A stretch of 64,000 nucleotides of DNA from Perognathus longimembris pacificus (GCF_023159225.1 NC_063171.1:41262647-41326646), one strand, 5' to 3'; positions 24,101 to 31,992 are shown, counted from the stretch's first letter. Translations and numbers: made by a program. The notes: a model not told the origin generated them from the sequence alone.

Positions 24101-26690
24101 AAGAGCAGTCAACTTCACTGCCTTCCAGCAGATGCAATCTCCTGTTTTCATTAATATTTCCTGTGCACTCACCAGACAAAGTGAGGCTGTGCTAGTGAGA
24201 ACGATGGATAAATCTGGTAAAGGTAAGCACAGGAACACCTACCATGTGTGTACTTTGGCAGTCTTGGGCCTGGACACTGTCCCTGAACTTTTTTGCTTAA
24301 AGGCTAGTGCTCAAGTTGAGCCATAGCTCCATCTCCAATGTTACTTTCCTGCCCAAGCTGGCTTTTAACTTTTTTTTTTTGGCCAGTCCTGGGCCTTGGA
24401 CTCAGGGCTTGAGCACTGTCCCTGGCTTCTTCCCGCTCAAGGCTAACACTCTGCCACGTGAGCCACAGCGCCGTTTCTGGCCGTTTTTTCTGTATATGTG
24501 GTGCTGGGGAATCGAACCTAGGGCCTCGCGTATCCAAGGCAGGCACTCTTGCCACTAGGCTATATCCCCAGCCCCTGGCTTTTAACTTTTGATCCTCACC
24601 AGGATAGTTTATAAGCATGAGCCATCATTGCCCCTGGTGATTGATAATTTGTCACATTATGAAATGGATATAATGTCATCAACCCTAGAGCAAGACTTAG
24701 CTTCCCCAAATCCTGATTCCAGACATCGTTTGGCAGTGCTGCCATTTGGATGCAATAAGCCGCCTTTGTCTTTGTCCTATGAGATACAAGTCTCTTAATT
24801 ACTTAAGTTAGCAGTCTGAGCCATAGGTAACCCTAATGGGATTAAAGTTACTATGTCCACCTGATACATAATGACCAACACTTTGTTTTGGGATCTGTTG
24901 TGTGGGCACTGTTCCTGAGCTTTCTGCTGAAAACCAACTCTTACCACTTGAGGCACAGCGCCACTTCTGGCTTTTTTGTGTATGTGGTACTGAGGAATTG
25001 AACCCAGGGCTTTCTTTGTGCATGCTAGGCAAGCCACAGCCCCTGACCAACACTTTTATGTACTGTTAACTGTCCTAAGTGTAGAAGACACTTTTCCTTT
25101 TCTTCCAAGAACTGAGAACAAAGGATGTACGTACATACTCAGTGGTGGAGTGTACAGTGTGCACAAGACCAGATTCCCATCTTAGGCACCAAGAGTAAGA
25201 CCACAGGGTTCCAAGAACCCTAGTAACAGAACTCAGTGGATACATGTACTCCAGAAAGCTTTAATGGGAAAATTTTAAGTCAGTGATATGAATAAGCTAC
25301 AAATTATGTCATATTAAGTTTCTACGCTGGTGATATTTTGGTGGGCTTTAACTCAAAGTATTGGCGCTGTCCCTTAGCATTTTCTGCAAGGCTCATGGCT
25401 CCACCACTTAAGCCACAGCTTAACATTGGTGATTAAGTGGCAAGCTCATGGACTCTCCGGCCAGGCTGGCTTCGAACCAAGAACTTCTCATCTCAGCTTC
25501 CTGAAAATTATAGACATGAGCCATTGGCACTCAGTTTACTCTTACACATCTTCTCGAATGCAGCATCTGCTTTGTGTTATAGAATAACTACTTTCTGTTA
25601 TGTCCAATGCGTAGATCAGTGTGAAAATTCAGGTGTCTTCAAGCGGTTCGTTGGTTCTTACCAGATCCTCCTCTTTACCCTCTTTGTGGTGCTGGCATCA
25701 ACAGCTTTCATCTTTCTAGGTAAGGAGTCTTTATATCTGCACCGTGGACTTTGACTTGGAAACTGCCTTCATTTTATTTCACAAACTGAGGACAAAAATT
25801 AGCTGTTTATCATCTCATTTATGACAAGGAGTTGACACTGAGCAATAGCCTCCCTAGCTCAATCATCCAAGGAGATAAAGGTCCTCTTCTACCTATTACC
25901 ACGAAGTAATAAACTATGTCAAACTATGACTAACCTTCAAGTGGAAACCCCTGCTAAACCTTGAAATATTCATGGCTGGGGTGAGGGGGTCAAGCAATAC
26001 AACACACATCACTATTGCCTACCAATATTCACCTGTGCTGTATCTGTAAGTTGAAGGACATCATCACTAAAATGGGTTAAGTTTGACTAAAATTTCCCTG
26101 TAATATATTGCCACTCAATTATAATTTTCCCTCAGAGTCAACAGGGGACTCAGCCAAAGTCCAAACTCAAGTACCTTCTAATAGTGTTTCCACTTAATAT
26201 TTACATCTACGAACATCCTCTACATTACAACAAATGCCTCATACAATGCAAATACTAGTTATACTAACAAAGAAAACACCCTAGACCTTGAGTGCTTCCA
26301 ATCCTTGGTAAGTTGAGTGGACAGACAGTAGACTGAAATCTGAGCCATTACCTTTATACTAAACCTCAGGTTAGAAATGATGGTATTCCAGGCTTTCCTC
26401 AAATTCTAAATGTTTTTGTAACACTTCCCTTTTCCAGCATACAGTGCCGTCCTAAACAAGATACAGACTGTTCCAGTTGTTTATGTACCAACTATAGGAA
26501 CACAGCAAGGTAACAACCACCATCCTTACCCGTGAGCTCAGATACAGTGTCTTTACTCAAATCATCATTTCCATTCCCTTTACTTCTAGGTTCTTATACT
26601 GCCACATGTCCTCCCTCTCCTTTCTTGAGTCCACAGCCTCCAGCCGCCCAGAGCAGACTACAACATTGGCTATGGACAAGACGGTATTAA
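1373..26690 (+). CDS. NUP210L: NUP210L, 3' part (last 13 coding exons)
   Basis: Nucleoporin 210-like, a paralogue of the pore membrane glycoprotein GP210. The family has a long lumenal domain of Ig-like (BID2-type) repeats, one transmembrane helix and a short tail facing the pore; NUP210L is known as testis-biased. Thirteen exons join in frame: 1373-1531, 5404-5495, 5804-5978, 8577-8752, 10949-11166, 14508-14644, 17450-17576, 20152-20301, 22482-22729, 24021-24222, 25615-25719, 26438-26509, 26590-26690. All have AG/GT borders. They give 653 codons and a TAA stop, about a third of the roughly 1,890-residue protein; the 5' exons lie left of the window. The transmembrane helix is in the eleventh and twelfth exons (LLFTLFVVLASTAFIFLAYS). 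No frame break is seen. RPS27 follows on the opposite strand, as in human 1q21.3. NUP210 itself is less likely because of this synteny. Confidence 0.95.
2132..2340 (+). mobile_element. IDL-Geo-type SINE, GGATACACGAGG subfamily
   Basis: Exact target duplication AAAAAGAATTACAATT on both sides and a pure A tail. Carries the subfamily markers GATATAGCC and GAGCGGGAAG. Confidence 0.93.
2369..2570 (+). mobile_element. IDL-Geo-type SINE
   Basis: Target duplication TTAGAAATACT flanks it. Inserted in the same LINE fragment. Confidence 0.92.
3105..3345 (+). mobile_element. Alu-like/Geo SINE
   Basis: Diverged copy, AAAG-rich tail. Confidence 0.75.
3349..3568 (+). mobile_element. Alu-like/Geo SINE
   Basis: Complete dimer; its tail has expanded into the following GAA tract. 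Confidence 0.8.
3569..3726 (+). repeat. (GAA)n microsatellite
   Basis: Impure purine tract followed by about 27 uninterrupted GAA units from about 3645. All-purine on the plus strand; it lies in a NUP210L intron. Confidence 0.95.
3727..3820 (+). mobile_element. Internally deleted IDL-Geo SINE
   Basis: Left-half start joins directly to the right half, losing the B box. Confidence 0.7.
3821..3895 (+). repeat. (GGAA)n/(GGGA)n microsatellite
   Basis: Tetranucleotide purine tract, probably grown from the preceding SINE tail. Confidence 0.92.
3914..4122 (+). mobile_element. IDL-Geo-type SINE
   Basis: Flanked by the exact repeat AAGACAGAAGACA. Confidence 0.93.
4310..4564 (-). mobile_element. Alu-like/Geo SINE
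   Basis: Antisense complete dimer with a TTTTA-rich tail at its left end. Confidence 0.85.
4572..4783 (-). mobile_element. IDL-Geo-type SINE
   Basis: Antisense; flanked by CCTTGGTAATTT repeats, inserted at the end of the previous SINE. Confidence 0.92.
5041..5126 (+). mobile_element. Very short retrocopied RNA 3' end
   Basis: About 60 bp ending AATAAA (5079-5084), 23 bases more, then an A tail. Bounded by identical AATACTTGTATTA at 5041-5053 and 5114-5126. The source transcript is not identified. Confidence 0.6.
5128..5302. mobile_element. hAT-like nonautonomous DNA transposon
   Basis: Ends CAGGAGTTGGGGAACC and, inverted, CAGGGATGGGGAATG, with the internal motif GTCAAGGTCCATTTGAATAT known from mammalian hAT elements (rodent URR1 type is my best guess). 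The 8-bp target duplication is not evident. Confidence 0.5.
5404..5495 (+). CDS. NUP210L: NUP210L exon
   Basis: 92 bp, starts phase 0, ends two bases into an Arg codon. It encodes VFEKLQLFYPECQPEQIL, a motif also found in GP210. Donor GTAAGG. Confidence 0.94.
5563..5775 (+). mobile_element. IDL-Geo-type SINE
   Basis: Complete dimer ending 28 bp before the NUP210L exon at 5804; its AGAAG tail borders the acceptor tract. Confidence 0.88.
5804..5978 (+). CDS. NUP210L: NUP210L exon
   Basis: 175 bp. The first base completes Arg and the exon ends in phase 0 at GVQ before GTAAGT. It encodes a lumenal domain segment with one NQT/NSS-type sequon region. Confidence 0.94.
6014..6440 (+). mobile_element. 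Alu-like/Geo SINE split by IDL-Geo
   Basis: Left part 6014-6153, right part from 6360. The junction repeat AAAAAGCCAGAAGTGG / AAAAAGCCAGGAGTGG marks the inner insertion. Confidence 0.85.
6154..6359 (+). mobile_element. IDL-Geo-type SINE (nested)
   Basis: Inserted at the monomer junction of the host SINE. Confidence 0.9.
6440..6536. repeat. Alternating purine/pyrimidine tract
   Basis: CA/TG/CG alternation including GCACACACGTGTGCGCGC, with short inverted repeats. Confidence 0.88.
6600..6806 (-). mobile_element. Diverged Alu-like/Geo SINE
   Basis: Antisense old copy, recognised by CCACTTGAGCC and GATCTCAGC. Confidence 0.65.
6831..7205 (-). mobile_element. Two antisense Alu-like/Geo SINE copies
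   Basis: Full copy 6831-7066 followed by a partial copy (left arm) 7067-7205. Confidence 0.75.
7214..7404 (-). mobile_element. IDL-Geo-type SINE
   Basis: Flanked by AAGTTTCCTTTTT repeats. Confidence 0.88.
7443..7577 (+). mobile_element. B1-like monomer SINE
   Basis: 7SL-like: CACCTGTAATCCCAGCACT to AACTGTCTCAAAAAAC, without a Geo half. Confidence 0.75.
7580..7815 (+). mobile_element. IDL-Geo-type SINE
   Basis: Complete; inserted directly after the B1 tail. Confidence 0.88.
7845..7985 (-). mobile_element. Partial Alu-like/Geo SINE
   Basis: Antisense, with internal loss of most of the Geo half. Confidence 0.65.
8083..8317 (+). mobile_element. Alu-like/Geo SINE
   Basis: Its tail is a CA repeat. 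Confidence 0.8.
8316..8361. repeat. (CA)n microsatellite
   Basis: About 22 uninterrupted CA units. Confidence 0.95.
8577..8752 (+). CDS. NUP210L: NUP210L exon
   Basis: 176 bp, phase 0 to 2. It encodes VAPVTYLRMSSHPKLYT onward and ends at LALNR. A SINE starts about 54 bp downstream of the donor. Confidence 0.94.
8806..9012 (+). mobile_element. IDL-Geo-type SINE
   Basis: Starts 54 bp after the NUP210L exon 8577-8752. Confidence 0.85.
9128..9348 (+). mobile_element. IDL-Geo-type SINE
   Basis: Flanked by AAAAATGGGGTGGACA on both sides; (AAAT)n tail. Inserted at the 5' edge of the next B1. Confidence 0.92.
9364..9490 (+). mobile_element. B1-like monomer SINE
   Basis: 7SL-like sequence ending in an A-rich tail. 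Confidence 0.65.
9657..9896 (-). mobile_element. Alu-like/Geo SINE
   Basis: Flanked by TGACAGTCTTT; inserted into an older antisense B1-like repeat (9897-10025). Confidence 0.82.
9897..10025 (-). mobile_element. Old B1-like SINE
   Basis: Antisense 7SL-like (CTGCCTCAGCCTCCTGG). Confidence 0.6.
10053..10266 (-). mobile_element. Alu-like/Geo SINE
   Basis: Antisense copy with small deletions. Confidence 0.78.
10301..10505 (+). mobile_element. IDL-Geo-type SINE
   Basis: Complete, pure A tail. Confidence 0.9.
10511..10768 (+). mobile_element. Alu-like/Geo SINE with long inner A tract
   Basis: The two halves are separated by about 25 A residues (10629-10654), marking the dimer junction. Confidence 0.82.
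10830..10915 (-). mobile_element. ID-like monomer
   Basis: Antisense tRNA-Ala-like fragment ending GAGCTATACCCTCAGCC. Confidence 0.5.
10949..11166 (+). CDS. NUP210L: NUP210L exon
   Basis: 218 bp. The first base completes Arg and the exon ends one base into a Gly codon. The donor is the weaker GTCTGT, chosen because the frame continues into GEPGIWMISAD of the next exon. An antisense SINE begins about 25-30 bp beyond the donor. Confidence 0.92.
11192..11394 (-). mobile_element. IDL-Geo-type SINE, paralogue of 12535-12728
   Basis: Shares private changes and right-hand flank with the copy 1.3 kb downstream. Lies just after a NUP210L donor. Confidence 0.9.
11563..11773 (+). mobile_element. IDL-Geo-type SINE, GGATACACGAGG subfamily
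   Basis: Flanked by AAATTGTGCTGG repeats; subfamily markers as at 2132. Confidence 0.93.
11784..12103 (+). mobile_element. Two stacked IDL-Geo SINEs
   Basis: A partial copy (11784-11898) is cut by a complete copy (about 11900-12102). Confidence 0.82.
12104..12148. repeat. (GT)n microsatellite
   Basis: About 22 GT units following a SINE A tail. Confidence 0.95.
12160..12530 (-). mobile_element. Alu-like/Geo SINE split by IDL-Geo
   Basis: Antisense host. ATGAATTTCCTTCTT at 12257-12271 and 12475-12489 is the inner target duplication. Confidence 0.85.
12272..12474 (-). mobile_element. IDL-Geo-type SINE (nested)
   Basis: Lies between the exact 15-bp repeats. Confidence 0.93.
12535..12728 (-). 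mobile_element. IDL-Geo-type SINE, paralogue of 11192-11394
   Basis: Same deletion in the left half (GGGCATGTATATGAGG) and same flank CTACCTTCCCTTTCTT. Confidence 0.9.
12745..13545. other. Intron DNA, mostly unique
   Basis: NUP210L intron. An ID/Geo-like antisense scrap lies at 13003-13065; nothing else recognised. Confidence 0.5.
13545..14017 (+). mobile_element. Alu-like/Geo SINE with a foreign 245-bp insert
   Basis: SINE left part 13545-13581 and the rest from about 13827; the insert at 13582-13826 is not a SINE. Confidence 0.75.
14026..14224 (-). mobile_element. IDL-Geo-type SINE
   Basis: Inserted at the A-rich tail of the previous SINE; CCAGAAAAAA-TTTTTT repeats flank it. Confidence 0.9.
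14508..14644 (+). CDS. NUP210L: NUP210L exon
   Basis: 137 bp, ending phase 0 at VKTYRE. It encodes the conserved stretch TGVGIARSPGTATI, typical of the last Ig-like (BID_2) repeat of the family. Confidence 0.94.
14900..16240 (+). mobile_element. Head-to-tail cluster of Alu-like/Geo SINEs
   Basis: Copies near 14900-15115, 15205-15445, 15516-15655 (partial), 15656-15900, 15902-16105, then a Geo half at 16108-16205 and a CA tract. All are in the same orientation. Confidence 0.8.
16275..16487 (-). mobile_element. IDL-Geo-type SINE
   Basis: Flanked by CAGAATACAAGTATTT. Confidence 0.92.
16648..16848 (+). mobile_element. IDL-Geo-type SINE
   Basis: Complete dimer. Confidence 0.88.
16871..17060 (-). 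mobile_element. Diverged Alu-like/Geo SINE
   Basis: Antisense; preceded by a short TA tract. Confidence 0.68.
17142..17346 (+). mobile_element. IDL-Geo-type SINE
   Basis: Flanked by AAAGGTTAGT; 100 bp before a NUP210L exon. Confidence 0.9.
17450..17576 (+). CDS. NUP210L: NUP210L exon
   Basis: 127 bp, phase 0 to 1. It encodes VTVNASSRLMLSYDLKTYL and has NAS and NST sequons, as expected for a lumenal domain. Confidence 0.93.
17681..17862 (+). mobile_element. IDL-Geo-type SINE
   Basis: Flanked by TCAAAATTGATTAC; about 20 bp shorter than full length. Confidence 0.9.
18020..18362 (-). mobile_element. Two antisense Alu-like/Geo SINE copies
   Basis: A shortened copy (18020-18150) and a fuller one (18156-18362). 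Confidence 0.65.
18369..18655 (-). mobile_element. ERV LTR fragment (antisense)
   Basis: About 85% alike, by eye, to 48990-49215 over 220 bp. The family is not identified; the LTR assignment is inferred. Confidence 0.5.
18870..19345 (+). mobile_element. Several decayed B1-like pieces
   Basis: 7SL-like fragments near 18875-18970, 19020-19140 and 19268-19345. Confidence 0.5.
19530..19892. mobile_element. Geo half (+) and Alu-like/Geo SINE (-)
   Basis: Geo-only fragment at 19530-19626 on plus; full antisense dimer at 19688-19892. Confidence 0.7.
20152..20301 (+). CDS. NUP210L: NUP210L exon
   Basis: 150 bp, beginning two bases before a codon boundary and ending one base into Gly. It encodes TPKQASAITKVLLPETL to HSDYSMEK. 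Confidence 0.93.
20403..20603 (-). mobile_element. IDL-Geo-type SINE
   Basis: Flanked by GAACTATGGGGTCTT. Confidence 0.92.
20672..21356 (-). mobile_element. 5'-truncated LINE-1-like insertion
   Basis: Antisense, A tail (as T) at left near 20684-20700. Exact 13-bp repeats AGCATGCAGCATT at 20672-20684 and 21344-21356. A plus-strand SINE sits inside. Confidence 0.82.
20731..20937 (+). mobile_element. IDL-Geo-type SINE (nested in LINE)
   Basis: Flanked by AATTTTTTGACAAGG repeats of the host LINE tail. Confidence 0.92.
21460..21676 (+). mobile_element. IDL-Geo-type SINE
   Basis: Complete, with a long A tail. Confidence 0.88.
21808..21992 (+). mobile_element. IDL-Geo-type SINE with left-half deletion
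   Basis: Lacks the anticodon-arm region between GCTTGCC and CTGGG. Flanked by AAAAGCACTTGG. Confidence 0.9.
22002..22201 (+). mobile_element. IDL-Geo-type SINE
   Basis: Older variant (GTGGCTTACTGG, CATGCATG). Confidence 0.85.
22482..22729 (+). CDS. NUP210L: NUP210L exon
   Basis: 248 bp, ending phase 0 at ENLQ before GTAGGT. It encodes GVYVCLIKVRPQSEELLQAL and the motif YGWATLVSERG. Confidence 0.94.
22789..22976 (-). mobile_element. IDL-Geo-type SINE
   Basis: Antisense, diverged; starts about 60 bp after a NUP210L donor, next to a GT tract. Confidence 0.82.
23050..23475 (-). mobile_element. Alu-like/Geo SINE split by IDL-Geo
   Basis: Host pieces flank 23112-23307; GGAATTACACTCT repeats mark the inner insertion. 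Confidence 0.82.
23112..23307 (-). mobile_element. IDL-Geo-type SINE (nested)
   Basis: Between exact 13-bp repeats. Confidence 0.92.
23480..23575 (+). mobile_element. Partial Alu-like/Geo SINE
   Basis: Decayed fragment with GCTGAGATCTGA. Confidence 0.5.
23602..23797 (+). mobile_element. IDL-Geo-type SINE
   Basis: Diverged copy with a damaged B box. Confidence 0.78.
24021..24222 (+). CDS. NUP210L: NUP210L exon
   Basis: 202 bp, phase 0 to 1. Two donors in the same frame are possible, at 24217 (GTAAAG) and 24223 (GTAAGC). The second is closer to consensus and adds two residues (Gly-Lys). Confidence 0.88.
24240..24640 (-). mobile_element. Alu-like/Geo SINE split by IDL-Geo
   Basis: Host interrupted at 24370-24574; CTGGCTTTTAACTTTT repeated at both junctions. 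Confidence 0.85.
24370..24574 (-). mobile_element. IDL-Geo-type SINE, GGATACACGAGG-like subfamily
   Basis: Antisense with the CTTCCCGCTCAAGG and CTATATCCCC markers. Confidence 0.92.
24640..24895. other. Intron DNA, nothing recognised
   Basis: Unique or very old sequence in a NUP210L intron. Confidence 0.5.
24895..25045 (-). mobile_element. Partial IDL-Geo SINE
   Basis: Antisense, diverged. Confidence 0.7.
25330..25535 (-). mobile_element. Diverged Alu-like/Geo SINE
   Basis: Antisense, 80 bp before a NUP210L exon. Confidence 0.68.
25615..25719 (+). CDS. NUP210L: NUP210L exon with most of the transmembrane helix
   Basis: 105 bp. It encodes DQCENSGVFKRFVGSYQ followed by the hydrophobic run LLFTLFVVLASTAFIFL. 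The acceptor is GCGTAG. Confidence 0.94.
   Translation: MSVKIQVSSSGSLVLTRSSSLPSLWCWHQQLSSF
25720..26437. other. NUP210L intron, unique
   Basis: No repeat or exon seen in about 700 bp. Confidence 0.5.
26438..26509 (+). CDS. NUP210L: NUP210L exon
   Basis: 72 bp encoding the end of the transmembrane helix and the start of the pore-facing tail, AYSAVLNKIQTVPVVYVPT. Confidence 0.94.
26590..26690 (+). CDS. NUP210L: NUP210L last coding exon
   Basis: 101 bp, ending SRLQHWLWTRRY and TAA at 26688-26690. The acceptor is TTCTAG. Confidence 0.94.
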
Positions 26691-26910
26691 AGTGCACTTG
26701 TACAAGTCACCAATAAGCATAGGGAAACGGGAGGTTTCTAGTTCTAGACAAGGAGAAGCCTAGCAGCAAGTTACATTAAGTTTCTAAAACAAGGCTGCTG
26801 AGAACTGTAAATAAAGGATGTGAGGGCCTGTTGTCGTTTGTTGGGTTGTGTTTTAAAGATTAACAGTTCTTAATACTAACAAGTCACAAATAAACTTTAT
26901 CTAGCACCTT
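26691..26910 (+). terminator. NUP210L: NUP210L 3' UTR with poly(A) signals
   Basis: AATAAA hexamers at 26809-26814 and 26889-26894 follow the stop. Either could end the transcript about 175-260 bp upstream of the convergent RPS27 3' end. The active site cannot be chosen from sequence. Confidence 0.7.
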
Positions 26911-27084
26911 AAATTTTGAATCAAACTCTTATGACTTAATGAGCGTAGGTGGATAAAAAGGTCCCAAATACTTTTTAAGTTACCTGGCCACTTACTTGCC
27001 TCAAAAGACTAGCATTCTTCTCTTCTGGTTGCCCCTGAATACTTGAGGCAGGAAGTTCCTAGCAGTTAAACAAAACAATGAACA

Positions 27085-27144
27085 CGATATATCCAAAATG
27101 TGTTTATTGGGACGGTTTCCCACTCATCTTGGTTCTCGGTTCTT
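27085..27144 (-). terminator. RPS27: RPS27 3' UTR and poly(A) signal
   Basis: The minus strand reads AATAAA at 27103-27108, about 40 bp past the stop. The very short 3' UTR is typical of ribosomal protein genes. Confidence 0.85.
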
Positions 27145-28503
<1,359 letters not shown>

Positions 28504-28509
<6 letters not shown>

Positions 28510-28625
28510 GTTCTCGGGAGGAGGTCGTCACCGCCGGAAAGGAGCGAAAGCGGAAATCCTGCCCCTTATATTGGAAATCGGATACCGGAAGTGACGCCAG
28601 GCGCTCCTGCCGCCATGTTGAGGAG
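28504..28625 (-). promoter_or_regulatory. RPS27: RPS27 core promoter and TOP start
   Basis: On the minus strand a TATAAGG-like box (about 28564-28570) lies about 25 bp before a pyrimidine-led CTTTCCGG (28534-28541), which fits a 5' TOP start near 28541. Upstream are an ETS site next to a CRE half (ACCGGAAGTGACG on the plus strand, 28584-28596) and a YY1-type GCCGCCATGTTG (28609-28620). TOP messages are known to be controlled through mTOR/LARP1. The exact start is inferred. Confidence 0.8.
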
Positions 28626-28861
28626 GTCAGAGCCTCCTCGGCGCGGGCGTGGCAAGGGCCGCCATTTGCAGAAGGTCTCCACGTTCGGAGCTGGCTTTCA
28701 GAGTGCTGCGTTGGGCTCCTTGGCGGGATGAATGGACGCTGGCTGAAATCTGGTCGACAGCCACGGCAGAGGGAAGCAACATAAGGCCATGCCATTTCGC
28801 GCACTATCTCTATTTTTTCAATTACCGATACTGCTTGCTATTGAATAATCCTATTATGATT

Positions 28862-29036
28862 TGTTACCAGTCCTGGGGTTTGAACACAGGGCCTGAGCAC
28901 CGTCCTTGAGCTTCCTTTTCCTCAAGGCTGGCACTCTACCACTTGAGCCACAGCACCACTTCCGGCTTTTTCTATATATATGTGGTGCTGAGGAATCGAA
29001 CCCAGGGCTTCATGCATGCTAGGCACATTCCCAGCC
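28862..29036 (-). mobile_element. IDL-Geo-type SINE
   Basis: Antisense, first repeat beyond the RPS27 promoter. Confidence 0.85.
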
Positions 29037-29089
29037 CGCTATTAAATAATTCTGGATGTAAATAGTCTATTTACTAGTCATGGATAAGC

Positions 29090-29510
29090 GCGGATAAGGT
29101 CATACCTGTGGAGACTGAGATTTAAGGATCCCTGTTCGAAGCCAGTTTAGATGAGCGAATCTGAGACTCTTATATCCATTTAACCACACACACACACAGA
29201 GCAAAGCTGTTATGTGGTAGAGCGCCAGCATGGATCAAAAAAGCTCAGGGAGCCAGGTGCTGTTGGCTCACACCTGTAATCAATCCTAGCCACTCGGGGC
29301 TGAGATCTGAGAATCCTGGTTCAAAGCCAGCCCAGGCAGGAAAGTCCCCATGAGACTCTTAAAAAACCAGAAGTGGTACCATGGCTCAGCACTCTTACCA
29401 CAAAGGGATATTCCCAGCCCTGAAGTGGTAGCTGCTCTAATCTTGAGCACTAGAGCTCAGAGATAGTGCGCAGGCCCTGTGTTCAAGCCCCAGGACAGGC
29501 ATAAAAATAA
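29090..29510 (+). mobile_element. Two Alu-like/Geo SINEs
   Basis: Copies at 29090-29252 and 29253-29510. The second has an IDL-derived scrap (GGGATATTCCCAGCCC) between its halves. Confidence 0.7.
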
Positions 29511-29514
29511 AATA

Positions 29515-29600
29515 CATACATATCTAAATATATGTATTATGTATGTGTCACATGACATATGCACATATTGCCTATACATAAGGATAGTAAATGTATAGAT
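29515..29600. repeat. TA/TG-rich tract
   Basis: ATACATACATAT-like low-complexity DNA after a SINE tail. Confidence 0.75.
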
Positions 29601-29607
29601 TATATAG

Positions 29608-29850
29608 GTTTTTTGTTTTGCTGGTACTGGGGCTTTAACTCAGGCCCTCTATCTCTTGCTTGATATTTTCCCACTCACGGATGGCACTCTACACTTGAAC
29701 TATACCTCCACTTCTGGCTTCTTGATAGTTAATTGGAGATAAGAATTTTATGGACTTTTCTGCCTTGGGCTGGCTTTGAACTGTGATCCTCAGACCTTAG
29801 CCTTTTCAGTAGCTAGGATTACAGGCATGAGCCACTGGCATTCAACTTAA
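29608..29850 (-). mobile_element. Alu-like/Geo SINE
   Basis: Complete antisense copy. Confidence 0.78.
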
Positions 29851-29999
29851 ACATATTCTTTCATATCTGTGTGACTGTATTTTTCTAGAAGTGGAATTGT
29901 TGGATCTGAGAAGTTCTACTAAACTGTCTTCCATAAAGGTCATGCCAGTTTACATCCCCTCTACATCTCTACATTTCTTCCACATTATCCCCAGTACTG

Positions 30000-30219
30000 C
30001 CTTTTTTTTTTTTTTTTTTTTTTTTTTGGTGCCAGTCCTGGGCCTTGGACTCAGGGCCTGAGCACTGTCCCTGGCTTCTTTTTGCTCAAGGCTAGCACTC
30101 TGCCACTTGAGCCACAGCACCACTTCTGGCTTTTTCTATATATGTGGTGCTTGGGAATTGAACCCAGGGCTTCATGTATACGTGACAAGCACTCTTGCCA
30201 CTAGACCATATTCCCAGCC
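30000..30219 (-). mobile_element. IDL-Geo-type SINE
   Basis: Long poly(T); flanked by CCCAGTACTGCCTTT. Confidence 0.92.
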
Positions 30220-30242
30220 CCAGTACTGCCTTTCTAACATTT

Positions 30243-30436
30243 CTTTTTTGCCAGTCCTGGGGCTTGAACTCAGGGCCTGGGCACTGTCCTTGAGCTTCTT
30301 TTGCTCAAGGCTGGCACTCTACCACTTGAGCCACAGTGCCACTTCCAGCTTTTTTTAATTTGCTGCTGAGGAATCGAACCCAGGGCTTCATGCATGCTAG
30401 ACAAGCACTCTACCACTAAGCCACATTCCTAGCCCC
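30243..30436 (-). mobile_element. IDL-Geo-type SINE
   Basis: Antisense, older variant. Confidence 0.85.
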
Positions 30437-30975
30437 TTTTGCAAGATTTCTAAATTTGGCAGCAATGACACTCCTGCTAGGGAAGAGAAGAAAAGACAAA
30501 AAAGACAGATGATGACTGTGAGGAAAATGGGGGAGAATGGAAAAGGAATAGGCCAGACTTGAGGAACAGCAAGGGGCACAGACCTTCTGCGGGATTGGAG
30601 GCTGTGCCAGGGACTGGTTTTGGGGGTGGGCTTCTATAGGGCTTAACAAGGAAGCAGAAAATAGAAAATGGACTATGGTCTCTTGGGGCCCAGGGCTATA
30701 TCCTTGGCTAGGCCCACAGTGGAATGCCCCACCTGAGGTGAGGGGCTATTGTCCCCTGGGGACCAAGGGTGGTGTCCTTGACCCAGTCTACATTGGAATA
30801 ACCTGCCTGTGGACAGGCATGTATGTGTTCATGTGCACCTGTTGTCTTGCTTGGCCTGGGGGAATAAGGCAGGAACCAGTCCTTCATATTCCATACATAA
30901 AAGGATCGGGCCAAGAGGGGAAAGGCAAGTCCAAGTCCTTCAATGACCTGTTACAATAATAACAATTTAAAAATG
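30437..30975 (+). mobile_element. LINE-like 3' region (tentative)
   Basis: Ends ATAACAATTTAAAAATG, resembling the LINE ends at 31.5 and 63.9 kb. Contains two imperfect about 75-bp repeats around CTTGGGGCCCAGGGC and CCTGGGGACCAAGGG. Confidence 0.45.
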
Positions 30976-31199
30976 TCTTTTTGTCATAGAAGAATGAAGG
31001 TGCCCCAAGTGGCACCTGTAAAACCAGATGAATTCCAAATGAAAGGGATGATGCAAGGCACTGGAAGGCCAGGCAAGTGTACTAGTAATGAGTCAGCAAC
31101 CAGTTCTCCAAAGGAAAGCCCTTTGCTTTATTGTCTTTCCTAATCTAAGTGATGTATATATGTATGTATGTGTATATATATATATATGACATGTATATA

Positions 31200-31545
31200 T
31201 GTATTTTTTTCTCATCATGGCAGACTTCAAACCATGAAAATGTCATCACTGAACATGGAGTTGGTAAGAGATGTAAAATCTAGTCTTGGGGTACACAGAA
31301 ATGGTGGGACAAAGGGTAAATAATGCAGCAGTGGTGCTCACTAGACCCTATGTTGAAAATGAACTATACAACTGATGCATGGGTATGGGGGGGAAAAACT
31401 GGAAGAGAGCAAGGGAAAGGATGGTACCGTCCAAAAAGAAATGTACTCATTGCATGACTTATGTGACTGTAACCACTCTGTATATAACCTGTATATAACC
31501 TCTGTATATAACTGTATATGACCCTTATAATAACAATTTTAAAAA
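31200..31545 (+). mobile_element. LINE-1-like 3' end
   Basis: GTTGAAAATGAACTATACAAC, then GAAATGTACTCATTGCATGA, then ATAACAATTTTAAAAA. I recognise this arrangement from rodent L1 3' UTRs. A TA tract lies at 31150-31195. Confidence 0.55.
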
Positions 31546-31634
31546 TCTAGTCTTAAGAGTCAAAAGAACTGGTTCCAGAGTATTATTGATAAGCTAGAAA
31601 ATCTTCTGAGGAAGTGACATTTAAAGTGAAGTCT

Positions 31635-31958
31635 GAAGCCAGGCACTGGGAAGGCATGCCTATAATCCTAGCCACTTAAGAGGCTGAGACCTGAGGATCA
31701 TGTGTCAAAGCCATCCAGGGCAGGAGAAGTCCCTGAGACTGTTATTTCCAATTAACCACAGAAAAGCTGGAAGTGGGGCTGGGAATGTGGCTTAGTGGTA
31801 GGGTGTTCACTTAGCATGCATAAAGCCCTGGGTTCAATTCCTCACATAGAAAAAGCTGGAAGTGGTGCTGTGGTTCAAGTGTTTGAGCGCTAGCTTCAAA
31901 CAAAAGGGACAGCACTCAGGCCCTGAGTTCAAGCCCCATTACTGGTGCATGTATGCAC

Positions 31959-31991
<33 letters not shown>

Positions 31992-31992
31992 A
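31635..31992 (+). mobile_element. Alu-like left arm plus IDL-Geo SINE and CA tract
   Basis: Left arm 31635-31770, IDL-Geo 31771-31947, (CA)n 31953-31992. Confidence 0.78.

Noticed and set aside
30675..30959. 94-codon ORF between RPS27 and RAB13
   Set aside because: Lies in a probable LINE 3' region with internal repeats; no protein family recognised.
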